Shown piece by piece: positions 1 to 7,071 of a stretch of DNA of 64,000 nucleotides. The number at the start of each line of letters is the position of its first letter. The stretch's first letter is position 1. A program made the translations under genes and the position numbers. Under the pieces are notes generated by a model. It ran no database searches, was not told the origin of the DNA, and saw only the letters and a list, made by a program, of their open reading frames with translations. Source of the DNA: an uncultured Alistipes sp. (GTDB taxonomy: Bacteria; Bacteroidota; Bacteroidia; Bacteroidales; UBA932); assembly GCA_900544175.1 (NCBI GenBank), contig UQUN01000011.1, positions 6,348-70,347 of the forward strand, written 5' to 3'.

Positions 1-579
1 CCAGCCGGAACCGAGGGTATTGAACTCTATGATGATGTCTTCAGCGGACTCATCGTATTCAAGAGCCATGGCTGTACCGCAGTCTCCGAACAACGGCGCA
101 CGACTCTTGTCCACAGCAGAACCCATCCGAGTAGCGGTGTCTCCTATCAACAGGAGGGCCCGCCTCACTGAGCCTGACTGCAGCAGGTTGCCGGCAACGT
201 TTACCGCATACATGCAGCCGCAGCACCCCATGGGTACGTCCAGTACAAATGTGGATGACGGAAGTCCAAGACGATCCTGAAGTATTCCTGCCGTAGGAGG
301 AGTCCGATAGTCACCGGTAACTGACTCGAATATCAGTACATCTATGCCCTCCCGTTCCCAACCGAGGGCATCCATAAGGCGGACGGCAGCATCATAGCAC
401 AGGTCTGAGGCACAGATGTCATCCGTGGCCACGTAACGCTCCCTGATTCCTACCGTATTGATGAATGTCTCCGCCTCCTCATGAGTGAAGAAGTCAAAAT
501 CATGGCTGTCTACCTTGTTGTCCGGCACTGTTCCGGACACTCCGCGCAAAGCCACGTTCTTGATACACCAGCGTGCCAT
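1..579 (-). CDS. 3-oxoacyl-ACP synthase III (FabH-like), N-terminal 193 residues, cut by window edge
   Basis: Thiolase-fold condensing enzyme; KAS III enzymes join an acyl-CoA starter to malonyl-ACP. Seen: an N-terminal half starting MARWCIKNVALRG with the nucleophile loop MGCCGCMYAV, where Cys119 aligns with the catalytic Cys of FabH, and the following LLIGDTATRM and FGDCGTAMAL segments. The His and Asn of the triad would lie beyond position 1. The ATG at 579 lies 2 nt after the stop of the acyl carrier protein gene, so the two are co-translated. Cys residues at 120 and 122 around the nucleophile are unusual (FabH normally has Ser/Ala and Phe/Tyr), which suggests a specialised rather than housekeeping enzyme. 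A second KAS III lies at 6019-7059. Confidence 0.9.
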   Translation of the reverse strand, partial: MARWCIKNVALRGVSGTVPDNKVDSHDFDFFTHEEAETFINTVGIRERYVATDDICASDLCYDAAVRLMDALGWEREGIDVLIFESVTGDYRTPPTAGILQDRLGLPSSTFVLDVPMGCCGCMYAVNVAGNLLQSGSVRRALLLIGDTATRMGSAVDKSRAPLFGDCGTAMALEYDESAEDIIIEFNTLGSGW

Positions 580-581
580 AT

Positions 582-821
582 CTATAACTCAACCTCGTAT
601 TTCTTCAGTATTTCCTTGCCCTTGGCATAGGACGTGAGCTCCAGAATGTCCTCCGCATCCAGCATGATGTCGAAGGTGTCCTCAAGTGCGGTGGTCAGAG
701 CCAGCTGCTTGACCGAGTCCCAGCCGTCCACCGACTTGTTGTCAAATGCGTCATTGAGGACCGCGTCCTCCACCATAAACACGTCACGGAACACTCCGTT
801 GTACTTCTCTAAATTGCTCAT
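582..821 (-). CDS. Acyl carrier protein (first of three in the locus)
   Basis: A 79-residue acyl carrier protein that would carry acyl intermediates on a phosphopantetheine arm. Seen: the prosthetic-group site GWDSVKQL with Ser36, the usual length, and acidic helices before and after it. It lies between an adenylate-forming ligase (upstream, 857-2245) and a KAS III (downstream, 2 nt gap), the arrangement expected if the ligase loads a carboxylic acid onto this ACP for the KAS III to use. It is clearly diverged from the tandem ACP pair at 4622-5087, so it probably serves different partners. Being embedded in a glycan/acyl locus argues against its being the housekeeping AcpP. Confidence 0.93.
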   Translation of the reverse strand: MSNLEKYNGVFRDVFMVEDAVLNDAFDNKSVDGWDSVKQLALTTALEDTFDIMLDAEDILELTSYAKGKEILKKYEVEL

Positions 822-856
822 GATTTTTTCTCCTTTATTCCTTTTTCGATTGATTG

Positions 857-2245
857 TTATCTGTTTAGTATAGCCTTACCGGCCTCGTTGCGCTCTATCC
901 TGTCCACGCATACGACCTCCACATTCTTATGGAACAGCCTGGTCTTCTCCACTATAAGCTCCAGGACCTTGTCCCTTATGTCCGGATTGGTTATGCGCAC
1001 CGTAAGCATGTCATCGGTGCCGCTGCACAGGCAGTCTGTGTCGAAGGCCGATTTGACGATATGCTCCACCTCATCCAGACCTATACGCAAGCCGAATATC
1101 TTCAGGAACCGCTTCATCCGGCCGATGATGTAGTAGCAGCCCTCCGCGTCCCTGCGGGCTATGTCGCCCGTATGCAGGACTCCGTGGTTCTCGTCCCCTC
1201 TCATCAGGTCCTCGGGACAGGTAGCGTAACCCAGAGTGACATTCTCACCTCGGTAGACCATCTCTCCCGTCGCCTCACCGTCGAAGGTCTCCGAGCCGCT
1301 GTCGTCCACTATGGAAAGCTGCCCGCCTGGCTCCGCAATACCGATGCTGCCGGTCTTCGTCAGGGCCAGCTCAGGGGGCAGGTATGCCATGCGGGCGGTA
1401 CCCTCGGTCTGACCGTAAGTGGCAATGAACCGCTTCCCCGTCCTGTCCGCATACTCAGCGCAGGAGCGGAACAGCTCGTCGCTCATCCTCCCACCGCCCT
1501 GGGTAATAATCCCGAGGTCCGGCAGGTCCATGCGGAAGAAACGCATCTTGGACAGTATCTCAAAACTGTACGGCACGCCGGTGAGGATAGTCGCACGCTC
1601 CTCCCTGAGCATACTCCAGAACCCCTTGTCCAGCATTGACTTGCCGCACAGCAGGAGGGTCGCTCCGCTGTACAGATGGCTGGCTATCACTGAGAGCCCC
1701 ATGGTGTAGTGCATCGGCAGAATGCACATGGCCCGGAAATCCGGCGTAATGCTGAACATCCGGGAAACATTCTCCGCATTGGCCTCGATGTTGCGGTAAC
1801 TGTGGCGAACCAGTTTGGGACTGCCTGTGGAGCCGGAGGTAGGCAGCAAAAGGGCCAGGTCCGAGTACATATCGGGAGGGGTAAGGCCGGTGCGCACAAG
1901 GCTGTAGCCATAGGATGAATATATGCTGTCGTAGCCGAAGTCCGCCTCCATCTCCGAGGGTATCCACAGGTACTCCGGGCGGTAGAGGTCGCGCAGGCTC
2001 TCATACAGTCCTTTCTCCGTATGGGCGCTGAGTATTAGAGGGACAATTCCGTTCGACAGGCAGGAGGTGTATCCCAGAAGGGAGCCCACCGTATTGGTCG
2101 CCATGATGAATACAAGGGTGCGCTCAGGCAGCACTTCCATGAACGCCCCTGCGAAAGAGACTATATCGCCGTACGTCACAGACATACGGCTGTCATCCAC
2201 CGCAGCCAATGACTGCGGCGGTTTTTGGTCGAGATTTAAAAACAT
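857..2245 (-). CDS. Adenylate-forming ligase (acyl-CoA/acyl-ACP synthetase family)
   Basis: ANL-superfamily enzyme that activates a carboxylic acid as acyl-AMP and passes it to a thiol. Seen: P-loop-like motif LPTSGSTGSPK (about residues 135-144), adenine-binding segment YGQTEGTARM, the HTGDIARRD aspartate motif, the hinge region, and the C-terminal catalytic lysine in NEAGKAILNR at the very end. At 462 residues it is shorter than typical acyl-CoA synthetases (500-650), mostly through a compact N-terminus. The gene starts 4 nt after the GNAT gene ends and is followed by an ACP, so the acceptor is more likely that ACP than CoA. The substrate cannot be read from the sequence. Confidence 0.88.
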   Translation of the reverse strand: MFLNLDQKPPQSLAAVDDSRMSVTYGDIVSFAGAFMEVLPERTLVFIMATNTVGSLLGYTSCLSNGIVPLILSAHTEKGLYESLRDLYRPEYLWIPSEMEADFGYDSIYSSYGYSLVRTGLTPPDMYSDLALLLPTSGSTGSPKLVRHSYRNIEANAENVSRMFSITPDFRAMCILPMHYTMGLSVIASHLYSGATLLLCGKSMLDKGFWSMLREERATILTGVPYSFEILSKMRFFRMDLPDLGIITQGGGRMSDELFRSCAEYADRTGKRFIATYGQTEGTARMAYLPPELALTKTGSIGIAEPGGQLSIVDDSGSETFDGEATGEMVYRGENVTLGYATCPEDLMRGDENHGVLHTGDIARRDAEGCYYIIGRMKRFLKIFGLRIGLDEVEHIVKSAFDTDCLCSGTDDMLTVRITNPDIRDKVLELIVEKTRLFHKNVEVVCVDRIERNEAGKAILNR

Positions 2246-2249
2246 TCGG

Positions 2250-2792
2250 TTATTTTAACTGATTACACTGCTCGGACAAATCGAGCTGCTTTAGGTCATA
2301 GTACATCGGAAGAGTCCCTCTTTCCGCCTCATTCTTGAGGGGTTTGAAACCATTGCGTTCATAAAAGGGTACCGCCTGCATATATACATCTACGGTCAGG
2401 AAACGTACTGCGGACATCGGCTGATTTAATATCGCCATCTGTTTGATCAGATTTATCAGCCTGCTGCCTACGCCGCTGCTTCTCATTGCCCTAGAGACGG
2501 CAAGACGACCAATCTTGACCGCCGGATAACTGCTGAAATGCTTCGCATGCGGGAACAATCCCCAGACTTTTCTCCACAGGTTCCTGTCAGCAGTATCACG
2601 CGATACGATATCATTAAACAAGCTGAAATATGCCACTATCTTTTCATCTTCCTGAAGGACAAATGTGTTTGCTATCATCTCGGACTTGAAATGGCATGCA
2701 TCTACCTTAAGGAAAGCATTCAATGCCGCATCACCGCAATCAAACTCCCCTATCTCTGAAATTTCCTCTATACGCCTCAACCGTCCCATCAT
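2250..2792 (-). CDS. GNAT acetyltransferase of the toxin (TacT-like) type
   Basis: A 180-residue GNAT-fold acetyltransferase. Seen: the start EFDCGDAALNAFL resembles the F-x-CG-x3-L-x2-FL signature common to GNAT toxins of TacAT-type toxin-antitoxin systems, and IGRLAVSRAMRSSGVGSRL gives the beta4 strand and acetyl-CoA pyrophosphate loop. Family knowledge: these toxins acetylate the amino group of charged tRNAs. It is preceded by a 62-residue acidic gene (2819-3007) that looks like an antitoxin, and the pair has its own promoter. The alternative is a glycan-pathway N-acyltransferase, because it sits among acyl-transfer genes; the N-terminal signature favours the toxin reading. Confidence 0.72.
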   Translation of the reverse strand: MMGRLRRIEEISEIGEFDCGDAALNAFLKVDACHFKSEMIANTFVLQEDEKIVAYFSLFNDIVSRDTADRNLWRKVWGLFPHAKHFSSYPAVKIGRLAVSRAMRSSGVGSRLINLIKQMAILNQPMSAVRFLTVDVYMQAVPFYERNGFKPLKNEAERGTLPMYYDLKQLDLSEQCNQLK

Positions 2793-2818
2793 GGTATGTC
2801 AAGTTTTGAATTATACCA

Positions 2819-3007
2819 TTAAGGCAACGGGAATGTCGCTATTGACTTGGCCCATTCATAGGCCTCACGGCAACGGCGTACCTCCTCCTCCGAAGCCGGC
2901 TTCGGATCACTTATCTCCTTCATAAACCGCACTGCATCCTCTCCGCGCAGCACCACCGGACGGCCGAACGGCCAGTCTTCCTCATAATGTCTCTTTCTCG
3001 TTCCCAT
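2819..3007 (-). CDS. Short putative antitoxin partner of the GNAT protein
   Basis: A 62-residue protein, unrecognised as a whole. Its second half, VRFMKEISDPKPASEEEV followed by a charged helix, resembles the toxin-neutralising tail of DUF1778/TacA antitoxins (F-x3-L-x-NP-x-P-x3-L-x3). The ribbon-helix-helix DNA-binding half of TacA is absent; in its place is a short basic and aromatic leader. It lies 26 nt upstream of the GNAT gene in the same direction, the usual antitoxin-first order, and a TACCTTTG promoter lies 26 nt before its ATG. If it is an antitoxin, repression of its own promoter would need another DNA-binding part, or there is none. Confidence 0.55.
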   Translation of the reverse strand: MGTRKRHYEEDWPFGRPVVLRGEDAVRFMKEISDPKPASEEEVRRCREAYEWAKSIATFPLP

Positions 3008-3032
3008 ATCACCAGTCTTTTGAGTTCCTGCG

Positions 3033-3040
3033 CAAAGGTA
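3033..3040 (-). promoter_or_regulatory. TAnnTTTG -7 promoter box for the antitoxin/GNAT pair
   Basis: Reads TACCTTTG on the minus strand, the Bacteroidota -7 consensus, with an expected start of transcription about 20 nt before the ATG at 3007. It lies in the 91-nt gap after the SDR gene and would let the small pair be transcribed independently of the surrounding operon. Confidence 0.6.
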
Positions 3041-3098
3041 AGCATTAATCTATAGAGTAAAAAAACACTTTCGTAAAAACTTTCTGCTGTCCAGCTGA

Positions 3099-3857
3099 TT
3101 AAATCGTGGCGCAGCCGTCCACTCCGAGAATCTGCCCTGAGATATACGAGGCCCGGTCAGAAGCCAGGAAGGAGCAGGCATCCGCCACATCCTCCGGTGT
3201 GCCAAGACGGCCAAGGGCTATCTTCTCGATGCGGGAGTCAATCTTGCTGCCGTCACTCAGGTAAAGCTCGTCGAAACGCTCTGTCCGTACGATGCCGGGA
3301 GCGACAGCATTAACCCTTATATGCTGGGGAGCAAGCTCCTTGGCCGCAGACTTGGTCAGGGATATGACCGCCCCTTTGGTAGCGGAATAGGCCACCTGGC
3401 CTGGTGAGCCGACAACGCCAGTGATGGACGCGATGTTCACGAAGCAACCTCCACCACTCCGGGCCATCAGGCGGGACGCAGTCTGTATCATGTCTATCAC
3501 TGCGAGGACGTTGACCGAGAACATCCGCTCCATGTCGGACTTGGCAATCATGCCGAGTTTCCTGTTGGATATGATGGCCGCGTTGTTGACCACACAGTCT
3601 ATCCGCCCCTCGGCCTTGTAGACGGACATCAAACCGTTTTTCAAGGCTGAGTTGTCCGTCACGTCAAAACATATAGGGACTACTTTAGTACTGTTCCGGG
3701 ATGCACACTCAGCCGCCCAATTCTCCATGTCCCCGGGTGTCAGGTCGTTGACATACACCACGGCCCCGTCCGAAGCGAAACGCTCTGCTATAGCGCGGCC
3801 TATGCCGCGGCCGGCACCGGTGACAAGGCATACTTTATTTTCCAGTAATCTGTTCAT
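3099..3857 (-). CDS. SDR-family 3-oxoacyl-ACP reductase (FabG-like)
   Basis: Classical short-chain dehydrogenase, 252 residues. Seen: NADP-binding TGAGRGIG (13-20), VNNAAI (90-95), catalytic Ser144, Tyr157 and Lys161 (YSATK), and the C-terminal GQILGVDGCATI. FabG enzymes reduce 3-oxoacyl-ACP to 3-hydroxyacyl-ACP. The family also reduces sugars and other ketones, so substrate is inferred from context: it lies in one operon with KAS III, ACP and malonyl-transferase genes, and follows the next SDR gene after only 3 nt. It is GC-richer than the SDR at 7072-7802. Confidence 0.87.
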   Translation of the reverse strand: MNRLLENKVCLVTGAGRGIGRAIAERFASDGAVVYVNDLTPGDMENWAAECASRNSTKVVPICFDVTDNSALKNGLMSVYKAEGRIDCVVNNAAIISNRKLGMIAKSDMERMFSVNVLAVIDMIQTASRLMARSGGGCFVNIASITGVVGSPGQVAYSATKGAVISLTKSAAKELAPQHIRVNAVAPGIVRTERFDELYLSDGSKIDSRIEKIALGRLGTPEDVADACSFLASDRASYISGQILGVDGCATI

Positions 3858-3860
3858 ACA

Positions 3861-4622
3861 CTATTTCAATGTCATTCCACCATCTATTTTAAGAGCGGTT
3901 CCTGTTGTGAAGGATGCGGCATCAGACAGCAAAAACACTATCCCCAACGCGACCTCTTCCGGCTTTGCGAAACGTCCTAACGGATAATTCCTCATCTCAG
4001 CCTCTTTCTGCTCAGGCGTAAACATTCCGCCATTGATGAAACCGGTCTCTACCATTCCCGGGTTCACACTGTTCACTCGTATGCCTTTAGGAGCAAGTTC
4101 CAGTGCTGCTGTCCGCATATAGGCATCCAGCCCAGACTTTGATGCGGCATAAACCGCATTACCAGGGGATACACGATAGATTCCCGCAGCAGATGACGTA
4201 AATACAACGGAGGCATTCCTGACAAGTTTCTTCTTGCGCAGAAGCTGTCTGAGAAGAAGTATCGGAACAAAAAGATCAAGATTCGTGACACGCTCCACCT
4301 CCTTCTTAGTTATGTTCTGCACAGGCATGAGGCCTCCGACCCCGGCGTTACAGACAAAACCATTTAAATCAGGACAAGCCTCCGCCAAATTTTCCATCGC
4401 TCCATCCTCCGTCAGGTCGACAGGACATATTACATGCCCAGCATCAGAGACAGAATCCTCCATCTGAGCCAGCGTCTCAGCAAGAGCATCTTCATTCCTG
4501 CCGGAAAGAATAACCCTCGCCCCCATATTGGAGCAAGCAATTGCTGTCGCCCGACCTATTCCAGATGACGCTCCGGTTACAAGTATAGTCCTGTCGACAA
4601 GAGTAAATGGATTATTATGCAT
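3861..4622 (-). CDS. SDR-family oxidoreductase (second FabG-like)
   Basis: Short-chain dehydrogenase, 253 residues. Seen: TGASSGIG (16-23), the CNAGVGG loop (91-97), Ser143/144, Tyr158 and Lys162 (YAASK), and a closing TGTALKIDGGMTLK that matches the FabG C-terminus. Its start overlaps the stop of the upstream ACP gene by one base, so translation is coupled. It is closely similar in layout to the frameshifted SDR at 7072-7802 (VDLTED/CDLTKK, then the CNAG/LCAG loop), suggesting a duplicated KAS III-ACP-SDR set. The likely role is reduction of a beta-ketoacyl-ACP; whether it acts on the same substrate as its neighbour is unknown. Confidence 0.86.
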   Translation of the reverse strand: MHNNPFTLVDRTILVTGASSGIGRATAIACSNMGARVILSGRNEDALAETLAQMEDSVSDAGHVICPVDLTEDGAMENLAEACPDLNGFVCNAGVGGLMPVQNITKKEVERVTNLDLFVPILLLRQLLRKKKLVRNASVVFTSSAAGIYRVSPGNAVYAASKSGLDAYMRTAALELAPKGIRVNSVNPGMVETGFINGGMFTPEQKEAEMRNYPLGRFAKPEEVALGIVFLLSDAASFTTGTALKIDGGMTLK

Positions 4623-4852
4623 TATTTTTTACTTTCCACGATTTTGAACAAATCCTCTATCGTATTGGCATTCCTTATATCCTCACCCTTAAGGACAATA
4701 CCGTACTCCTCATCGACCATGGCGATAATTGACAATGCCATAAGTGAGGACCACTCATCAAGGTCTTTGAATGCAGTACCCGATTTGAATACTTCAAGTT
4801 CAGTATCCTCAAACTGTTCTGCAAAATTTCTTACAAATTTTTCCAGTTCCAT
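4622..4852 (-). CDS. Acyl carrier protein (second of three)
   Basis: A 76-residue carrier protein with the modification site DEWSSLMAL. Ser36 aligns with the phosphopantetheine serine of AcpP, although the preceding Asp of the usual DSL motif is Ser here. It is a tandem paralogue of the ACP at 4857-5087, with many shared residues (FV.NFAEQFE, LDEW.SL.ALSII.M.DEE). Tandem ACPs are common in polyketide and secondary fatty-acid systems. Start chosen at the ATG at 4852 because it gives a normal ACP N-terminus (MELEKFVRNF). Confidence 0.92.
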   Translation of the reverse strand: MELEKFVRNFAEQFEDTELEVFKSGTAFKDLDEWSSLMALSIIAMVDEEYGIVLKGEDIRNANTIEDLFKIVESKK

Positions 4853-4856
4853 TTTT

Positions 4857-5087
4857 TTATTTTTTTGATTGTATCAGTTCATATAATGCTTCTATTGTTG
4901 ATACTGACCTTAAATCAGCACCAGTAAGTAATATATCAAATTCCTCGTCTATCATAGATATAATAGACAATGCCGTCAGAGATCCCCATTCGTCCAAACT
5001 ACGATATTCGGTACTAGGATTAAATACTTCAACTGGAGTTTCTTCAAATTCCGCTGCAAATTTCTTCACAAATTCATTTAAATTCAT
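4857..5087 (-). CDS. Acyl carrier protein (third of three)
   Basis: A 76-residue carrier protein, site DEWGSLTAL with Ser36. The open frame extends upstream to 5138, but the start MNLNEFVKKF at 5087 is preferred: it matches the neighbouring ACP in length, and it lies 2 nt after the stop of the malonyl-transferase gene. This is the first gene of the AT-rich part when reading away from the SDR pair. Together with the adjacent FabD-like and KAS III genes it forms a complete set for one round of condensation (malonyl loading, carrier, ketosynthase), with the SDR at 7072-7802 as reductase. Confidence 0.92.
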   Translation of the reverse strand: MNLNEFVKKFAAEFEETPVEVFNPSTEYRSLDEWGSLTALSIISMIDEEFDILLTGADLRSVSTIEALYELIQSKK

Positions 5088-5089
5088 AA

Positions 5090-6022
5090 TCATACTAAAT
5101 TTATAGGTTTGTAATTTATGTATTCTGGTATAGACCACAGAGAATCGACATACTTATCTGGATACATTCTATGTACTATTTTCTGAAGAGTTTCATCTGG
5201 TCCAACTTCGTAAAATTCTTTAACCCCTTTATTGACAAGATTATGTACCATTGCTGTCCATAACACCGGATGCGTAATATGCTTCTTCAAGTTCTCTTTT
5301 ATTATCTTTGGATCTGTATGCATTTCCGCATCAACGCATTGAACAATGGGCATTTGTGGTCTTTGAAAATCTGTCTGTTCTATTATTTTACCTAATTCAA
5401 TTTCAGCTTCCTGCATGTATGGCGTATGAAAACTACCTCCAATCATCAATGGAACAGCTCTTTTTGCTCCTTCCTTTAAAAAATTCTTACAAGCCAACTT
5501 TATTCCTTTGCGAGACCCGGATATCACAACTTGACCGGGACCGTTATAATTGGCAAAATAAATTGGCTCTCCTGTCTCGTCCCACATTTCTTTAATTCGT
5601 TTAGAAATATAATCATCAGACAATCCAATAATCGCCCCCATTGCTGTTTTAGATTTCTCACATACCTTTTGCGCAATAATGGCCCTATTTAAAACTAGAT
5701 TCAAACCGTCTTCAAATGTAAGACAGCCATTGATTACAAGTGCTGCAAACTCTCCTAATGAATGTCCGGCAACAATATCTGGAGACAGCCTATCCTGACT
5801 CATTGCCAATGCCACCTCATATATAAACACCGCCGGCTGTGTATTGTGAGTTTCCATCAACTCTGCCTCTGTTCCATTAAACATCACATCTGTTATCCTC
5901 CTTCCTAATACATCATTGGCTCGTTCGAATATTTCTTTTGCTTTAGAGAAATTATTATAAAGTTCTTTCCCCATTCCTTCATGCTGACATCCTTGACCGG
6001 GGAAAATAAATGCTTTCATCAT
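5090..6022 (-). CDS. Malonyl-CoA:ACP acyltransferase (FabD-like)
   Basis: Acyltransferase that moves malonyl from CoA to an ACP, 310 residues. Seen: FPGQGCQHEGMG at the N-terminus, nucleophile motif GHSLGE with Ser88, the active-site His200 in GGSFHTPYM, and an Arg114 in VLNRAIIAQ at the place where FabD binds the malonyl carboxylate, supporting malonyl rather than acetyl as substrate. The last stretch YINYKPINLV is a little longer than in E. coli FabD. The start overlaps the KAS III stop by 4 nt (ATGA). AT-rich and inside a glycan locus, so this is a dedicated copy rather than the housekeeping fabD. Confidence 0.92.
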   Translation of the reverse strand: MMKAFIFPGQGCQHEGMGKELYNNFSKAKEIFERANDVLGRRITDVMFNGTEAELMETHNTQPAVFIYEVALAMSQDRLSPDIVAGHSLGEFAALVINGCLTFEDGLNLVLNRAIIAQKVCEKSKTAMGAIIGLSDDYISKRIKEMWDETGEPIYFANYNGPGQVVISGSRKGIKLACKNFLKEGAKRAVPLMIGGSFHTPYMQEAEIELGKIIEQTDFQRPQMPIVQCVDAEMHTDPKIIKENLKKHITHPVLWTAMVHNLVNKGVKEFYEVGPDETLQKIVHRMYPDKYVDSLWSIPEYINYKPINLV

Positions 6023-7059
6023 CTTAAATCTTGATTAATAGGTTTGATAATACTAGTTTGTGACAAATCACATGACACACTTCCCCATGATAGACCTACT
6101 CCATACGCTGCCAATATCACTTTTTTCCAACTTCTTGTATCAACTCCTCTTTCTTTATGAGAATAATCCGTCAATACTAACGGGATTGTAGTCGGCCCTG
6201 TATTGCCATAATTCATAATATCAAATGGAGCCTTCTCATTATTCAATTTGAGTTTTCTCTTCATGAATTCCAAGGTAAATTTTGTAGCCTGGTGTAACCC
6301 ATAAAAATCCACATCATCTTTATCCCATCCCATATATTCCAACATAATCTTAATACTACTCGTACCAGATGATATTATAAATGAAAATACATCATCTCCT
6401 TTATTTGCATTCTTACTATAATCCAGACTATTGGTGTTTTCTGGCCAATTTCTAAATCCTCCATTTTGATTAATTACCGTATTAGCCCTAGACCCATCTG
6501 AGCAAAGATGAAACCCCATAACACCTCCTTTTGATTTAGAAACCAATGTAGCAGAACCTGCATCACCAAAGACCATTCTAGCACCAAAATTATTGGGGTC
6601 CAATACTTTAGAATTAGTATCCCCTGCCAACAGAAGCACATTATCTGTCACTCCAGTATTCACTAATGATGCCGCTTGAAACAGTCCATATATATAACCT
6701 GAACAACCATAAGATATATCGAAACAAATCGTATCTTTAGACAGCCCTAACCTATCTTGCAATACTACGGATGTTGCAGGATACAGATAATCAAATGTTT
6801 GTGTGACAAATACCAATCCGCCTATTTCCGCCTTGTCTATACCGTCTTTTTTTATTAGGTTTTCTGCCGCCTTAAAACACAAGTCCGACGTTGTTTCCTT
6901 AACATCCGCTATATGAACCCTTACCACACCTGTTGTCTTAATAGTATTCGCTACTTCTTTAGCACTATACTTGTCTACCATTGAGTTCATTTCAAAAACC
7001 TTATCAGGAAGACAAGTTGCAATACCTGCAATTCTGACATTCTCAATTAAACATTTCAT
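6019..7059 (-). CDS. 3-oxoacyl-ACP synthase III family protein (KAS III), complete
   Basis: Condensing enzyme of 346 residues with the full KAS III triad visible: Cys119 in DISYGCSGYIYG, His256 in YGLHQATKF and Asn286 in NYGNTGPTT. The usual HQAN of FabH is HQAT here, a substitution found in KAS III-like enzymes outside housekeeping synthesis, some of which transfer rather than condense. It precedes the FabD-like gene with a 4-nt overlap and lies 12 nt after the frameshifted SDR. Expected role: form a short 3-oxoacyl-ACP from an acyl-CoA starter and malonyl-ACP. An acyltransferase role (ester formation) cannot be excluded. Confidence 0.9.
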   Translation of the reverse strand: MKCLIENVRIAGIATCLPDKVFEMNSMVDKYSAKEVANTIKTTGVVRVHIADVKETTSDLCFKAAENLIKKDGIDKAEIGGLVFVTQTFDYLYPATSVVLQDRLGLSKDTICFDISYGCSGYIYGLFQAASLVNTGVTDNVLLLAGDTNSKVLDPNNFGARMVFGDAGSATLVSKSKGGVMGFHLCSDGSRANTVINQNGGFRNWPENTNSLDYSKNANKGDDVFSFIISSGTSSIKIMLEYMGWDKDDVDFYGLHQATKFTLEFMKRKLKLNNEKAPFDIMNYGNTGPTTIPLVLTDYSHKERGVDTRSWKKVILAAYGVGLSWGSVSCDLSQTSIIKPINQDLR

Positions 7060-7071
7060 AATAAACTTTTT

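Noticed and set aside
929..1639. 236-codon plus-strand open frame opposite the AMP ligase
   Set aside because: Shadow of a conserved coding gene; no motif or promoter of its own.
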